In this document: positions 6,568 through 12,495 of the stretch, piece by piece
How positions within the stretch are numbered: the first letter of the stretch is position 1
How the letters are laid out: each line of letters starts with the position of its first letter
DNA from: DATDCV01 sp036524155
GTDB lineage: Bacteria > Verrucomicrobiota > Verrucomicrobiia > Limisphaerales > UBA8199
Length of the DNA: 12,495 nt
Assembly (NCBI GenBank): GCA_036524155.1
Contig: DATDCV010000342.1
Coordinates: 1-12,495, forward strand
Direction of reading: 5' to 3'
Translations under genes and position numbers: made by a program
Notes under the pieces: generated by a model
The model's database searches: none
Seen by the model: only the letters and a program-made list of their open reading frames with translations
Told to the model about the DNA's origin: nothing

Positions 6568-7736
6568 ACCGTAAAGCACTTATCGGTCTTTTTTCCCTTT
6601 TGCTGGCCGTATTCACCACCCCGGCTCAGCAGGAAATCATCATCTCGGGTGTCATCGACCCTGGCAACACCAAGCCGATCTGGGTTTCCGTGAACGGGTT
6701 GACTGGTGAAGCCGCGCAGGTGTTGCAGTTTGATCTTTACGTTCAGGGCTTCGGGTTTACGAACGCTGAAGGGGCACAATACCTGATCAGCGGGAGCAAC
6801 AACGGCAACCTCCAGGCCCGCGCGGCCGACCGGTTCAACAAAAACACGCTTGTGGCCAAAGCCTATTCCGGCGCTTCTTTGCGGCGGCAGGTGCATGCGT
6901 TTGCGGATGACTTCGTCAAGGCGCTCCACGGGGTCGGGGTAGCTCAGACCAAGATCGCGTTCAAAGGGGAAACCGGCCCGCGGAGCGGAGAGATCTTCAT
7001 CGCCGATTTCGACGGGCATAATCCCCAACCAGTGACGCAGGACAATACAATCGTGGCGGCGCCGTGTTGGGTCCCGCATCGCCTGGCGCTTTATTACACC
7101 TCCTACAAGCTGAATAACCCTGATATTTTCTACCACGACCTGTCGAGCGGCGCGCGCAAGACCTTCGCCCGCTACGGCGGCGCCAACATCAGCCCGGCTG
7201 TGTCTCCCGATGGCAGCAAGATCGCGATGATCCTCAGCAAAGACGGCTGGACTGATTTATACGTGCAGAACGCCGACGGCAGCGGCCTCAAACGCTTGAC
7301 CAAGTCGCCGCAGGACGAATCGTCGCCCTGCTGGTCCCCGGACGGGAAGTGGATTTGTTTCGCGTCTAAAGATCGTGAACGCCGCGCGTTACGGAAGGTT
7401 TCGGTCAACGGCGGCGAGGCGCAAATCATTCAAACTGGGGGGGCGCCCAGCCCGACCGAGCCAGATTGGTCGCCGGATGGCCAGTGGATCGCCTTCACCG
7501 TCCAATACCGTGATTCGTTCCAGATATGTGTAGTGCCGGCGAAAGGCGGCACCGCTAAACCCCTCGTCGAGGGTGAAGACCCGTCCTGGGCGCCAAACTC
7601 CCGGACGCTGGTCTATGGGCGGCGGCAGGGCGGGCGTTACACGCTCGCTCTTCTTGACATGCCCACCAAACAAGTAAAGGATGTTTCCCGAATTTCGGGA
7701 AGTAATTCGCAGTCACAACCCAGTTGGGCCAAATAG
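6564..7736 (+). CDS. tolB: TolB: periplasmic beta-propeller protein of the Tol-Pal system
   Basis: TolB is a secreted periplasmic protein that binds Pal and TolA. The 390-residue protein starts with a Sec signal peptide (basic MNRK, hydrophobic 6-17, probable cleavage near TTPAQ at 18-22). An N-terminal alpha/beta domain follows (about 24-130), then a C-terminal propeller whose blades carry PD40-type signatures: VSPDGSKIAMI, WSPDGKWICFAS, WSPDGQWIAFTV and WAPNSRTLVYG. It is somewhat shorter than E. coli TolB (430 residues), mainly in the N-terminal domain. Its start overlaps the tolA stop in an ATGA, so coupled translation is likely, and pal begins 23 bp downstream. A 17-nt palindrome at 7685-7701 lies within its last codons. 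Confidence 0.92.
   Translation: MNRKALIGLFSLLLAVFTTPAQQEIIISGVIDPGNTKPIWVSVNGLTGEAAQVLQFDLYVQGFGFTNAEGAQYLISGSNNGNLQARAADRFNKNTLVAKAYSGASLRRQVHAFADDFVKALHGVGVAQTKIAFKGETGPRSGEIFIADFDGHNPQPVTQDNTIVAAPCWVPHRLALYYTSYKLNNPDIFYHDLSSGARKTFARYGGANISPAVSPDGSKIAMILSKDGWTDLYVQNADGSGLKRLTKSPQDESSPCWSPDGKWICFASKDRERRALRKVSVNGGEAQIIQTGGAPSPTEPDWSPDGQWIAFTVQYRDSFQICVVPAKGGTAKPLVEGEDPSWAPNSRTLVYGRRQGGRYTLALLDMPTKQVKDVSRISGSNSQSQPSWAK
7685..7701 (+). other. 17-nt palindrome inside the 3' end of tolB
   Basis: TTCCCGAA-T-TTCGGGAA is a perfect inverted repeat of 8-bp arms around one base (effectively 7 bp with a 3-nt loop in RNA). It encodes the FPNFG-type region only out of frame; in frame it is part of the SRISGS segment near the TolB C-terminus. 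It lies about 60 bp before the pal start and could form an intercistronic hairpin. No poly-U follows. Confidence 0.5.
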
Positions 7737-7759
7737 CCCGCGCCAGAAAGAAAAGAAAA

Positions 7760-8347
7760 ATGAAGCTGAGCAAGTTTGCCTCTCTATTAGCAATCGCCTT
7801 GGTGCTGTCCGTTGCCACGTCAGCCTGCCGAAAGAAGGTGGGAATGGTCACTCCGCTCCCGGGCAGCATGACTAAGAACCCGAGCGACATCGGCCCGGGC
7901 AAGGGCCTGGGTGAAACCGGCCTGAGCGACACAAACCTGAGCAACACGCCGTTCGGCCTGGAAAGCCCCGACAAGTACGCCAACTACACGAAGGACGCGG
8001 AGATCTTCAAGCAGGATACCATCTATTTTGCGTTCGACAGCTCGGTGGTTCGCCCGGCCGAGAAGTCGAAGGCAGCCAAAGTCGCTGATTATTTGAAGGG
8101 CAACGCCAGCAATGCGCTCGAAGTCGATGGCCATTGCGATGAGCGCGGCACGGAGGAATACAACCGAGCACTCGGTGAACGCCGCGCGCTGGCGGTTCGT
8201 GAAGAATTGGTGCGGCTTGGAGTGGATGCTTCGAGAGTGGTCACCAAGACCTTTGGCAAAGATATGCCGGCCGACACTGGTCACAACGAAGCGGCCTGGG
8301 CCAAGAACCGCCGCGGTGAGTTCATCCTGTTGACTCCGCCGAAGTAG
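7760..8347 (+). CDS. pal: Pal: peptidoglycan-associated outer-membrane lipoprotein
   Basis: Pal anchors the outer membrane to peptidoglycan and cycles between TolB and the cell wall. The 195-residue precursor has a signal peptide (MKLSKFASLLAIALVLSVATSAC) with the probable lipidated Cys at 23; the lipobox TSAC is imperfect at -3. A low-complexity Gly/Ser/Asn linker (about 30-80) follows, then an OmpA-like domain (about 86-192). The domain carries FAFDSSVVRP, the diaminopimelate-binding GHCDERGTEEYNRALGERRA (124-143, key Asp 127 and Arg 142), and AAWAKNRRGEF. The frame can be extended upstream to a TTG at 7724, but that would put a charged tail before the signal peptide, so the ATG at 7760 was chosen. 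It has an A-rich leader and only a weak AGAAAG. It is the last gene of the Tol operon. No CpoB (YbgF) gene follows. Confidence 0.94.
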   Translation: MKLSKFASLLAIALVLSVATSACRKKVGMVTPLPGSMTKNPSDIGPGKGLGETGLSDTNLSNTPFGLESPDKYANYTKDAEIFKQDTIYFAFDSSVVRPAEKSKAAKVADYLKGNASNALEVDGHCDERGTEEYNRALGERRALAVREELVRLGVDASRVVTKTFGKDMPADTGHNEAAWAKNRRGEFILLTPPK

Positions 8348-8415
8348 GCTGCTCCTTTTCCGGCTGTTCGCCGGCCGGCCCCGTTACTGGCGGCATTTGG
8401 CAGCTTCCCGAGTTT

Positions 8416-8443
8416 CACGCCCCACGGCTTACCGCGGGGCGTG
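8416..8443 (+). terminator. GC-rich hairpin after pal, possible terminator
   Basis: Arms CACGCCCCACGG (8416-8427) and CCGCGGGGCGTG (8432-8443) pair over 12 bp with one A/C mismatch and a 4-nt loop (CTTA). It lies 68 bp after the pal stop and is followed only by a short GGCGTTT, not a full T-tract. It is the best candidate end of the tol operon transcript, but it could equally be another REP-like hairpin. Confidence 0.4.
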
Positions 8444-8510
8444 GGCGTTTGTGCCAGGGGTGTTCTCGCTCTCCTCCGAAGGCGGAAAGGCGAATCGCAC
8501 GCTGCAATTG

Positions 8511-8591
8511 CGCCGCGTAGCGACGCCTGACCATTGCCTCGGGTTGTTGCGCGCATGGGGATGGGCGGGCTCAGGCGTCGCTACGCGACGC
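8511..8591. repeat. Long inverted repeat with 17-bp perfect arms (REP-like)
   Basis: CGCGTAGCGACGCCTGA at 8514-8530 is exactly mirrored by TCAGGCGTCGCTACGCG at 8571-8587. There are three more pairs outside a single mismatch, and the spacer is 40 bp. The core TCGCTACGCGA of the right arm recurs at 8651-8661. This pattern is typical of a dispersed non-coding repeat rather than a gene. Confidence 0.8.
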
Positions 8592-8613
8592 GGTTGAAAC
8601 CTATGATCATGAA

Positions 8614-8641
8614 GGTCCGTGGATTGAAATCCACGGCTACC
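8614..8641. repeat. Hairpin repeat CCGTGGATT/AATCCACGG
   Basis: Perfect 9-bp arms at 8617-8625 and 8628-8636 leave only GA between them. The flanking GGT and ACC extend the stem across a 2-nt bulge. No reading frame uses it. It resembles the short imperfect-palindrome units found scattered between genes in many verrucomicrobial genomes (recollection; not checkable here). Confidence 0.7.
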
Positions 8642-8648
8642 GTCTTGG

Positions 8649-8663
8649 CATCGCTACGCGATG
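8649..8663. repeat. Short hairpin CATCGC-TAC-GCGATG sharing the core of the 8514-8587 repeat
   Basis: A perfect 6-bp stem with a 3-nt loop. Its inner 11 bases (TCGCTACGCGA) are identical to 8578-8588, so the two belong to the same repeat family. Confidence 0.6.
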
Positions 8664-8697
8664 GCCTTTCCGCGAACCGTCTGTGGAAGAACGCAAG

Positions 8698-8732
8698 GGC
8701 CTCCTCTCCCCGGCCCTCATCCTGAGGAGGCC
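8698..8732. repeat. Inverted repeat GGCCTCCTC/GAGGAGGCC
   Basis: Perfect 9-bp arms at 8698-8706 and 8724-8732 enclose a 17-nt spacer. It is the last element of the repeat cluster in the 459-bp gap between pal and the DUF255 gene, and ends 74 bp before that gene's ATG. It is not followed by a T-tract. Confidence 0.55.
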
Positions 8733-8806
8733 AAAGGGTCACGCCGGCGCAGGAAATTGCCTGCACCCGGTTCGTGCGTTATGGTTGGGCTCGGAGCGGG
8801 GACAAT

Positions 8807-10924
8807 ATGATATCTAATCCCACTTTTCAGGTTGGCGCGAACGCGTCACGGCGGCCAGCCAACCGGCTATCGCGCGAGAAATCGCCCTACCTGCTCCAGC
8901 ACCAGTTCAACCCGGTCGATTGGCAGGCGTGGGGACCAACGGCTTTCGCCCAGGCCCGCAGCGAGCAGAGGCCCATTTTTCTGAGCATTGGTTACTCAAC
9001 CTGCCATTGGTGCCATGTGATGGAACGCGAATCATTCGAAGACGAAAACGTCGCCGCGTTTCTCAACGAGCACTTTGTCAGTATCAAAGTCGACCGGGAA
9101 GAACGGCCGGATGTGGACCAGATTTACATGGGCTTCGTGCAAGCGACGACGGGGCAGGGCGGGTGGCCACTGACCGTGTTTCTTACTCCGGAATTGAAAC
9201 CCTTTTTCGGCGGGACCTATTTCCCGCCGGGAAACGCCCACGGCCGCCCCGGGTTTCTGCCCTTGCTGCAGCAGGTTCGTCAGCTCTGGCAGGAACGTCG
9301 CGCGGAGCTTCTGGGATCCGCCGCGGAGGTGCATGCTCGGTTACGGGAGTTGAGCCTCCCCCCGCCACGAGAGCCCGCGTTGCTGACGCCCGAAATTCTC
9401 CGGCGCGCGGGTGAACTGTTGAAAACGAGCTACGACGTCCGTCACGGCGGGTTCGGAGGCGCGCCCAAGTTTCCCCAACCGAGCCATCCCCAGTTCCTGC
9501 TGAGATACGCGCGACGATTCCACGATCCGGAGGCAGTCCAGATGGTGCTCCATACCTGCGAACGGATGGCTGCGGGAGGCATCCACGACCAACTCGGTGG
9601 CGGTTTTTCCCGTTACTCGGTGGATGCGGCGTGGCTGGTGCCGCATTTCGAGAAGATGCTCTATGATAACGCGCAGCTTGTTCAACTCTACCTGGATGCT
9701 TTCCTGATAAGCGGAGAGCGGAAGTTGGCCGCCGTGGCACGCGATATCCTGGATTATACCTTGCACGAAATGACCCATCCCGAGGGCGGCTTCTTTTCGG
9801 CCGAGGACGCCGACAGCGAGGGTCACGAAGGCAAGTTTTACTGCTGGACGCTCGCCGAGTTGAAGTCGCTGCTTTCGGCCGCTGAGTTCGCAGTGGCGGC
9901 TCGCTATTTTGGGATCACCGAGGGAGGAAACTTCACCGACCACAGCCACCCGGAGCCGCTGGCGGGCCAGAACGTGCTGAGCATCGTTGATCCGGCGCTC
10001 GGCGATGCCTCGCTGCCGCTGCTCGAATCAGCCAAGCAGAAGATGCTGGCGGCGCGCGACCGTAGAGTCAGGCCGCATCTGGACGACAAAGTGCTGGCTT
10101 CGTGGAACGGGCTGATGCTGGGCGCGATGGCGCGGGCCTATGCCGTGCTTGGAACGGAGAAGTATCGAGCGGCCGCTCTCAGGAATTTCGTGTTTCTCAA
10201 GTCCAGGCTGTGGGACGAAACAACGAAAACGCTTTATCATCGCTGGCGGGAGGGGGAGCACGACCAGGTCCAGCTCCTCGACGCCTATGCGTTTCTGATC
10301 CTCGGCGTGATCGACCTTTACGAGGCGACCCTGGAACCGGAGTGCCTCGAATTCGCCCTCGCACTTTCCGAGACCTTGCTCGCCAGATTCTACGACGCCG
10401 CAAACGGGGGATTCTGGCAAGGCCTCGAGGGCGCGGAGGACCTGATTTTGCGCCTGAAACAGGACTACGACGGAGCTGAGCCCAGCGGGAATTCGGTCGC
10501 GGTGCTGGCTTTGCTCAAGCTCGGGAGAATTACGGCCCGGAAGGAATTCACCGATGCGGCTGAAGCCACTCTCCGGTTCTTCGCGCCACGACTGCACCAG
10601 GTCCCGCAAGCCCTGACGGTCCTGCTACAGGCGCTGGATTTCTGGCTGGACGAGCCGGGTCGGGCAGTGGTCGCGGGAGGTGCCGGCGAAGCCTCGACGC
10701 GCGCCTTAGTGCATGCCATCCACTCCGTCTATCAACCCAACAAACTCGTGCTCGGTAACTCTGGTCCCGTAGATGATTTCGCCAGGAGCCTGCCCGCCAC
10801 CGGCGGTCCGGTGGTGTACCTCTGCTCAGGTCACGCTTGTCAGCCACCAACAAACAGTGTCGAAGAGATCAAAGCCCGGCTGCGTTCCGATGGCATCTCG
10901 TATTCAGTGAGGGTTGAGACCTGA
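8807..10924 (+). CDS. DUF255 / YyaL (SPATA20-like) thioredoxin-domain protein
   Basis: This is a conserved cytoplasmic protein family of unsettled biochemical role. The 705-residue product starts with the family signature NRLSREKSPYLLQH (19-32), NPVDWQAW, then a thioredoxin-like domain with STCHWCHVMERESFED (64-79) and the redox-type Cys pair C66-x-x-C69. IKVDREERPDVDQIY (93-107) and GGWPLTVFLTP (118-128) follow. From about residue 200 the sequence becomes a long helical region resembling the (alpha/alpha)6 barrel of N-acylglucosamine 2-epimerases and related enzymes (WLVPHFEKMLYDNAQL, FFSAEDADSEGHEGKFYCWT). No signal peptide is seen. A GTG start at 8774 is possible, but the ATG at 8807 has GGAG and GGGGA upstream and gives the usual N-terminus. 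It stands alone between the tol operon and the second motor module. A link to either is unproven. Confidence 0.9.
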   Translation: MISNPTFQVGANASRRPANRLSREKSPYLLQHQFNPVDWQAWGPTAFAQARSEQRPIFLSIGYSTCHWCHVMERESFEDENVAAFLNEHFVSIKVDREERPDVDQIYMGFVQATTGQGGWPLTVFLTPELKPFFGGTYFPPGNAHGRPGFLPLLQQVRQLWQERRAELLGSAAEVHARLRELSLPPPREPALLTPEILRRAGELLKTSYDVRHGGFGGAPKFPQPSHPQFLLRYARRFHDPEAVQMVLHTCERMAAGGIHDQLGGGFSRYSVDAAWLVPHFEKMLYDNAQLVQLYLDAFLISGERKLAAVARDILDYTLHEMTHPEGGFFSAEDADSEGHEGKFYCWTLAELKSLLSAAEFAVAARYFGITEGGNFTDHSHPEPLAGQNVLSIVDPALGDASLPLLESAKQKMLAARDRRVRPHLDDKVLASWNGLMLGAMARAYAVLGTEKYRAAALRNFVFLKSRLWDETTKTLYHRWREGEHDQVQLLDAYAFLILGVIDLYEATLEPECLEFALALSETLLARFYDAANGGFWQGLEGAEDLILRLKQDYDGAEPSGNSVAVLALLKLGRITARKEFTDAAEATLRFFAPRLHQVPQALTVLLQALDFWLDEPGRAVVAGGAGEASTRALVHAIHSVYQPNKLVLGNSGPVDDFARSLPATGGPVVYLCSGHACQPPTNSVEEIKARLRSDGISYSVRVET

Positions 10925-10978
10925 ACTCAGAGGTCGCGAGCGGACGAAACCGCGGCAGTCGCAGTCTGGTGAAACAAG

Positions 10979-11035
10979 GCCGTTTCGCGCCACACCATCG
11001 TCTGGTCTTCATTTTGCCCTTTGAAGCGAAACGGC
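10979..11035. repeat. Inverted repeat GCCGTTTCGC/GCGAAACGGC upstream of exbB
   Basis: Perfect 10-bp arms at 10979-10988 and 11026-11035 are separated by 37 bp in the 130-bp gap between the DUF255 gene and exbB. A second, overlapping dyad (TTTTGCC at 11012-11018, GGCAAAA at 11033-11039) shares the right-hand arm, so two hairpins would be mutually exclusive. It could end the upstream transcript or regulate the downstream one. Nothing else is seen in this gap except the promoter-like elements. Confidence 0.5.
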
Positions 11036-11050
11036 AAAAACGTATATAAG
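11021..11050 (+). promoter_or_regulatory. Candidate sigma70-type promoter placing the transcript start at the exbB ATG
   Basis: TTGAAG (11021-11026) and TATATA (11043-11048) are spaced by 16 bp; alternatively TATAAG (11045-11050) with 18 bp. Only 4-6 bases then remain before the ATG at 11055, so transcription would begin at or next to the start codon and give a leaderless message. No Shine-Dalgarno sequence precedes the ATG, which agrees. This is inferred from pattern only. Confidence 0.4.
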
Positions 11051-11054
11051 TGCC

Positions 11055-11690
11055 ATGCTAAAGTTGCCGTTGATGCTGTCGCAAGGCGGGCTGGTGCTCT
11101 ATCTTATAATCCTCATCAGCGCCGTGGCCGTGGTGGTATTCATCGAGCGGTTCCTGCACTGCCACCGGGCGCAAATTAATTCGTCGGAATTTCTCAACGG
11201 GGTGCGCACCGTGCTGAAGCGGAACAACGTCGTCGAGGCGCTGTCGATTTGCGACGCGACACCCGGCCCCGTGGCGAGGCTGGTGCGGACGGCGATTTTG
11301 AACCGCGACCACGGACGCGAGCGGGTCAGGGAAGCGCTCGAAGAAGCCGGGTTGGCTGAAGTCCCGCGGCTCGAGGAAAAGCTGAACCTGCTGGCGACCA
11401 TCGCGCAGTTGGCGCCGCTGCTGGGTCTGCTGGGGACGGTGCTTGGCCTAATGGACACGTTTACCTCGATGCAGAACGCGGGGCTGCACGCGCAGATGCG
11501 CGATGTCTCGAGCGGTGTCTGGAAGGCGCTGGTGTGCGCGGCGGCGGGATTGGCGGTCGCCATTCCTGCGCACGCGGCTTACAATTACCTGGTGAGCCGC
11601 GTTAATTCCATCGTGCTGGATATGGAACGGGCGGCGACTGAAATCGTGAACATCGTCAGTGAGAACAGCAAAGCGGAGACGCCGGCCTGA
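11055..11690 (+). CDS. exbB: ExbB-like MotA/TolQ/ExbB-family proton channel protein (second copy, divergent)
   Basis: A 211-residue three-helix motor subunit: first membrane segment about 12-32 (GLVLYLIILISAVAVVVFIERF), a cytoplasmic helical region (about 38-110), the second about 113-135 (LAPLLGLLGTVLGLMDTF, with Thr 128 at the conserved position) and the third about 153-178 (GVWKALVCAAAGLAVAIPAHAAYNYL). The fold and the GLLGTV..GLMDTF signature are clear. At the third helix, Lys 157 replaces the usual Glu of E. coli ExbB (GIAEAL) and Ala 162 replaces the conserved Thr, so the polar path differs from the Tol copy. The exbD-like gene starts 54 bp downstream, suggesting one operon. The start ATG has no ribosome site. 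The substrate or partner is unknown; TonB-type energy transduction is the default guess. Confidence 0.9.
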   Translation: MLKLPLMLSQGGLVLYLIILISAVAVVVFIERFLHCHRAQINSSEFLNGVRTVLKRNNVVEALSICDATPGPVARLVRTAILNRDHGRERVREALEEAGLAEVPRLEEKLNLLATIAQLAPLLGLLGTVLGLMDTFTSMQNAGLHAQMRDVSSGVWKALVCAAAGLAVAIPAHAAYNYLVSRVNSIVLDMERAATEIVNIVSENSKAETPA

Positions 11691-11744
11691 CGGACTTCGG
11701 GGACCCGTCGCCGGTGCTTGAGACAGGGCCGGGCCTGAACGAGT

Positions 11745-12161
11745 ATGAAATTTCCTCGCAACGCCAGAATATTTCGGGGCCAATTGGACGCCGCGCCCTT
11801 CGCGATTGTGTTTTTCCTGCTCGTGATGTTCCTGATTCTGGGCGCGTTGGTTTACACCCCGGGCGTGCGCCTGGTCCTGCCGGTGGCCGACGACCTGCCC
11901 GGCACCGACAAACCGATGGTCGCCGTCGCGATCGACGCCGGCGGCCGGTTGTATTATGAAAACCAGGTGGTTGATGAGGCCCGCTTGCGCGATCGGCTCC
12001 AGGAAGCGGCGAAGAATTCGCCGGGCCTGACCTTGCTGGTACAGGCCGACGAAGCGGTGACACACAAGAAACTGCTGCAGTTGACGATGCTGGCGCGCGA
12101 AGCCGGGATCACCGAAAGCTGGCTGGCGACCCTCCCGCGGCCCCTGGGCACCTCGCCTTAA
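11745..12161 (+). CDS. exbD: Divergent ExbD/TolR-like protein without the canonical intramembrane Asp
   Basis: A 138-residue single-pass protein following an exbB-like gene. It has a basic N-terminus (MKFPRNARIFRG), a membrane helix (about 16-36) and a small periplasmic domain (about 40-135) with the ExbD-type pattern VAIDAGGRLYYENQVV and LTLLVQADEAVTHKKLLQLTMLAREAGI. In canonical members the motif is N-x-x-P-x-x-D. Here QLDAAPFAIVFF has Asp 15 where the Asn should be and Ile 21 where the Asp should be, while the TolR copy in this window (Asn 17, Pro 20, Asp 23) is canonical. Assignment to the family therefore rests on neighbourhood, topology and the periplasmic domain. The C-terminus ends RPLGTSP. 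A further gene starts 28 bp downstream, so it is probably in the same transcript. No clear ribosome site. Confidence 0.82.
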   Translation: MKFPRNARIFRGQLDAAPFAIVFFLLVMFLILGALVYTPGVRLVLPVADDLPGTDKPMVAVAIDAGGRLYYENQVVDEARLRDRLQEAAKNSPGLTLLVQADEAVTHKKLLQLTMLAREAGITESWLATLPRPLGTSP

Positions 12162-12189
12162 GGCCGGTTCCCGACGACGCGTGGCATCC

Positions 12190-12495
12190 ATGAGTTCAGC
12201 CCCGACCCAAAAAGAAACCTGGTCCGGCAAACGCTGGTGGGCCATCGTGCTGGTGATTCTGGTCGCGCAACTTGCGCTCGTGGTTTGGCTCGGCGACTAC
12301 GAGCCGGTCCGCTCGGCTCCCGCAGACCCCGCTCCGCTTCTCAAGCTGTCGGGGAATAATGCCAAAGAGATGCTGGCCCTGGCCGATCCTACGCTGTTCG
12401 CGCTGCCGCACCGCGAGGGTTTCTCCGGCCCCGCCTGGCTTTCGGTACCTTCTCAGGAGATCCAGCCCTTTGCGTGGACGGAGCCGCCTCGCTTT
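12190..12495 (+). CDS. Single-pass membrane protein, 3' truncated by the window; TonB-like position
   Basis: The frame is open from ATG 12190 to the window edge (102 codons, no stop). It encodes a short hydrophilic N-terminus (MSSAPTQKETWSGKRWW), one membrane helix (about 17-34, AIVLVILVAQLALVVWLG) and an Ala/Pro-containing exterior segment. An in-frame GTG at 12181 is an alternative start; neither has a ribosome site. It starts 28 bp after the exbD-like gene on the same strand, so it is probably the third gene of that operon. The topology and position would suit a TonB-type energy transducer or an accessory subunit of the motor. However, the SxxxH transmembrane motif of TonB/TolA is not present and no proline-rich linker is reached. 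Function is not recognised. Confidence 0.7.
   Translation, partial: MSSAPTQKETWSGKRWWAIVLVILVAQLALVVWLGDYEPVRSAPADPAPLLKLSGNNAKEMLALADPTLFALPHREGFSGPAWLSVPSQEIQPFAWTEPPRF

Noticed and set aside
8397..8766. Short frames of 61-91 codons in the pal-DUF255 gap
   Set aside because: They run through the inverted-repeat cluster, overlap in several frames and encode no recognisable protein.
8348..8806. Possible small RNA or transposon remnant in the 459-bp gap
   Set aside because: There are strong hairpins but no transposase fragment, no terminal repeats bounding a unit with target-site duplication, and no known RNA consensus. It is recorded as a repeat cluster instead.
11448..12245. A 265-codon - strand frame spanning the exbB/exbD-like genes
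   Set aside because: It is antisense to two recognisable membrane proteins. Its translation is Arg/His/Gln-rich low-complexity sequence without any domain.

Overview
The window looks like a high-GC chromosomal segment from a member of the Verrucomicrobiota, probably the Limisphaerales/Pedosphaera side of that phylum. This is inferred from three things: the very large secreted Ig-domain protease with a 'LEY.NSL..W ... RFYRV' C-terminus, the intergenic spacers built from short tandem repeats and REP-like hairpins, and gene starts that mostly lack Shine-Dalgarno sequences. No rRNA, tRNA, CRISPR array, transposase or phage gene was seen.

Layout. (1) Bases 1-2339, + strand: the 3' part of a sedolisin (S53) protease gene with several beta-sandwich modules after the catalytic domain. 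(2) Bases 2440-4035, - strand: nadB (L-aspartate oxidase, first step of de novo NAD synthesis), convergent with the protease gene. A 9-bp tandem repeat lies in the 100-bp gap. (3) Bases 4036-4383: a divergent intergenic region, AT-rich in the middle, with a palindromic operator-like site. (4) Bases 4384-8347, + strand: a complete Tol-Pal operon, tolQ-tolR-tolA-tolB-pal, with 1- and 4-base overlaps at tolR/tolA and tolA/tolB. A 172-bp repeat-rich spacer separates tolQ from tolR. (5) Bases 8348-8806: 459 bp with no gene, containing a possible terminator hairpin and a cluster of REP-like inverted repeats. (6) Bases 8807-10924, + strand: a DUF255/YyaL (SPATA20-like) protein with a thioredoxin-like CxxC domain and an (alpha/alpha)6-type C-terminal region. 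(7) Bases 11055 to the end, + strand: a second proton-channel module, an ExbB-like and a divergent ExbD-like gene, followed by a truncated gene for a single-pass membrane protein in the position where a TonB-type partner often lies.

How they fit together. The Tol-Pal genes would make the inner-membrane motor TolQ-TolR, the periplasm-spanning TolA, the periplasmic TolB and the peptidoglycan-binding lipoprotein Pal, which together link the outer membrane to the cell wall during division. The second ExbB/ExbD pair belongs to the same motor superfamily. It departs from the canonical pattern at the intramembrane residues thought to carry or gate the proton path, which is the most interesting protein-level observation here. 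The most striking DNA-level feature is the set of distinct short repeat families filling nearly every intergenic gap.
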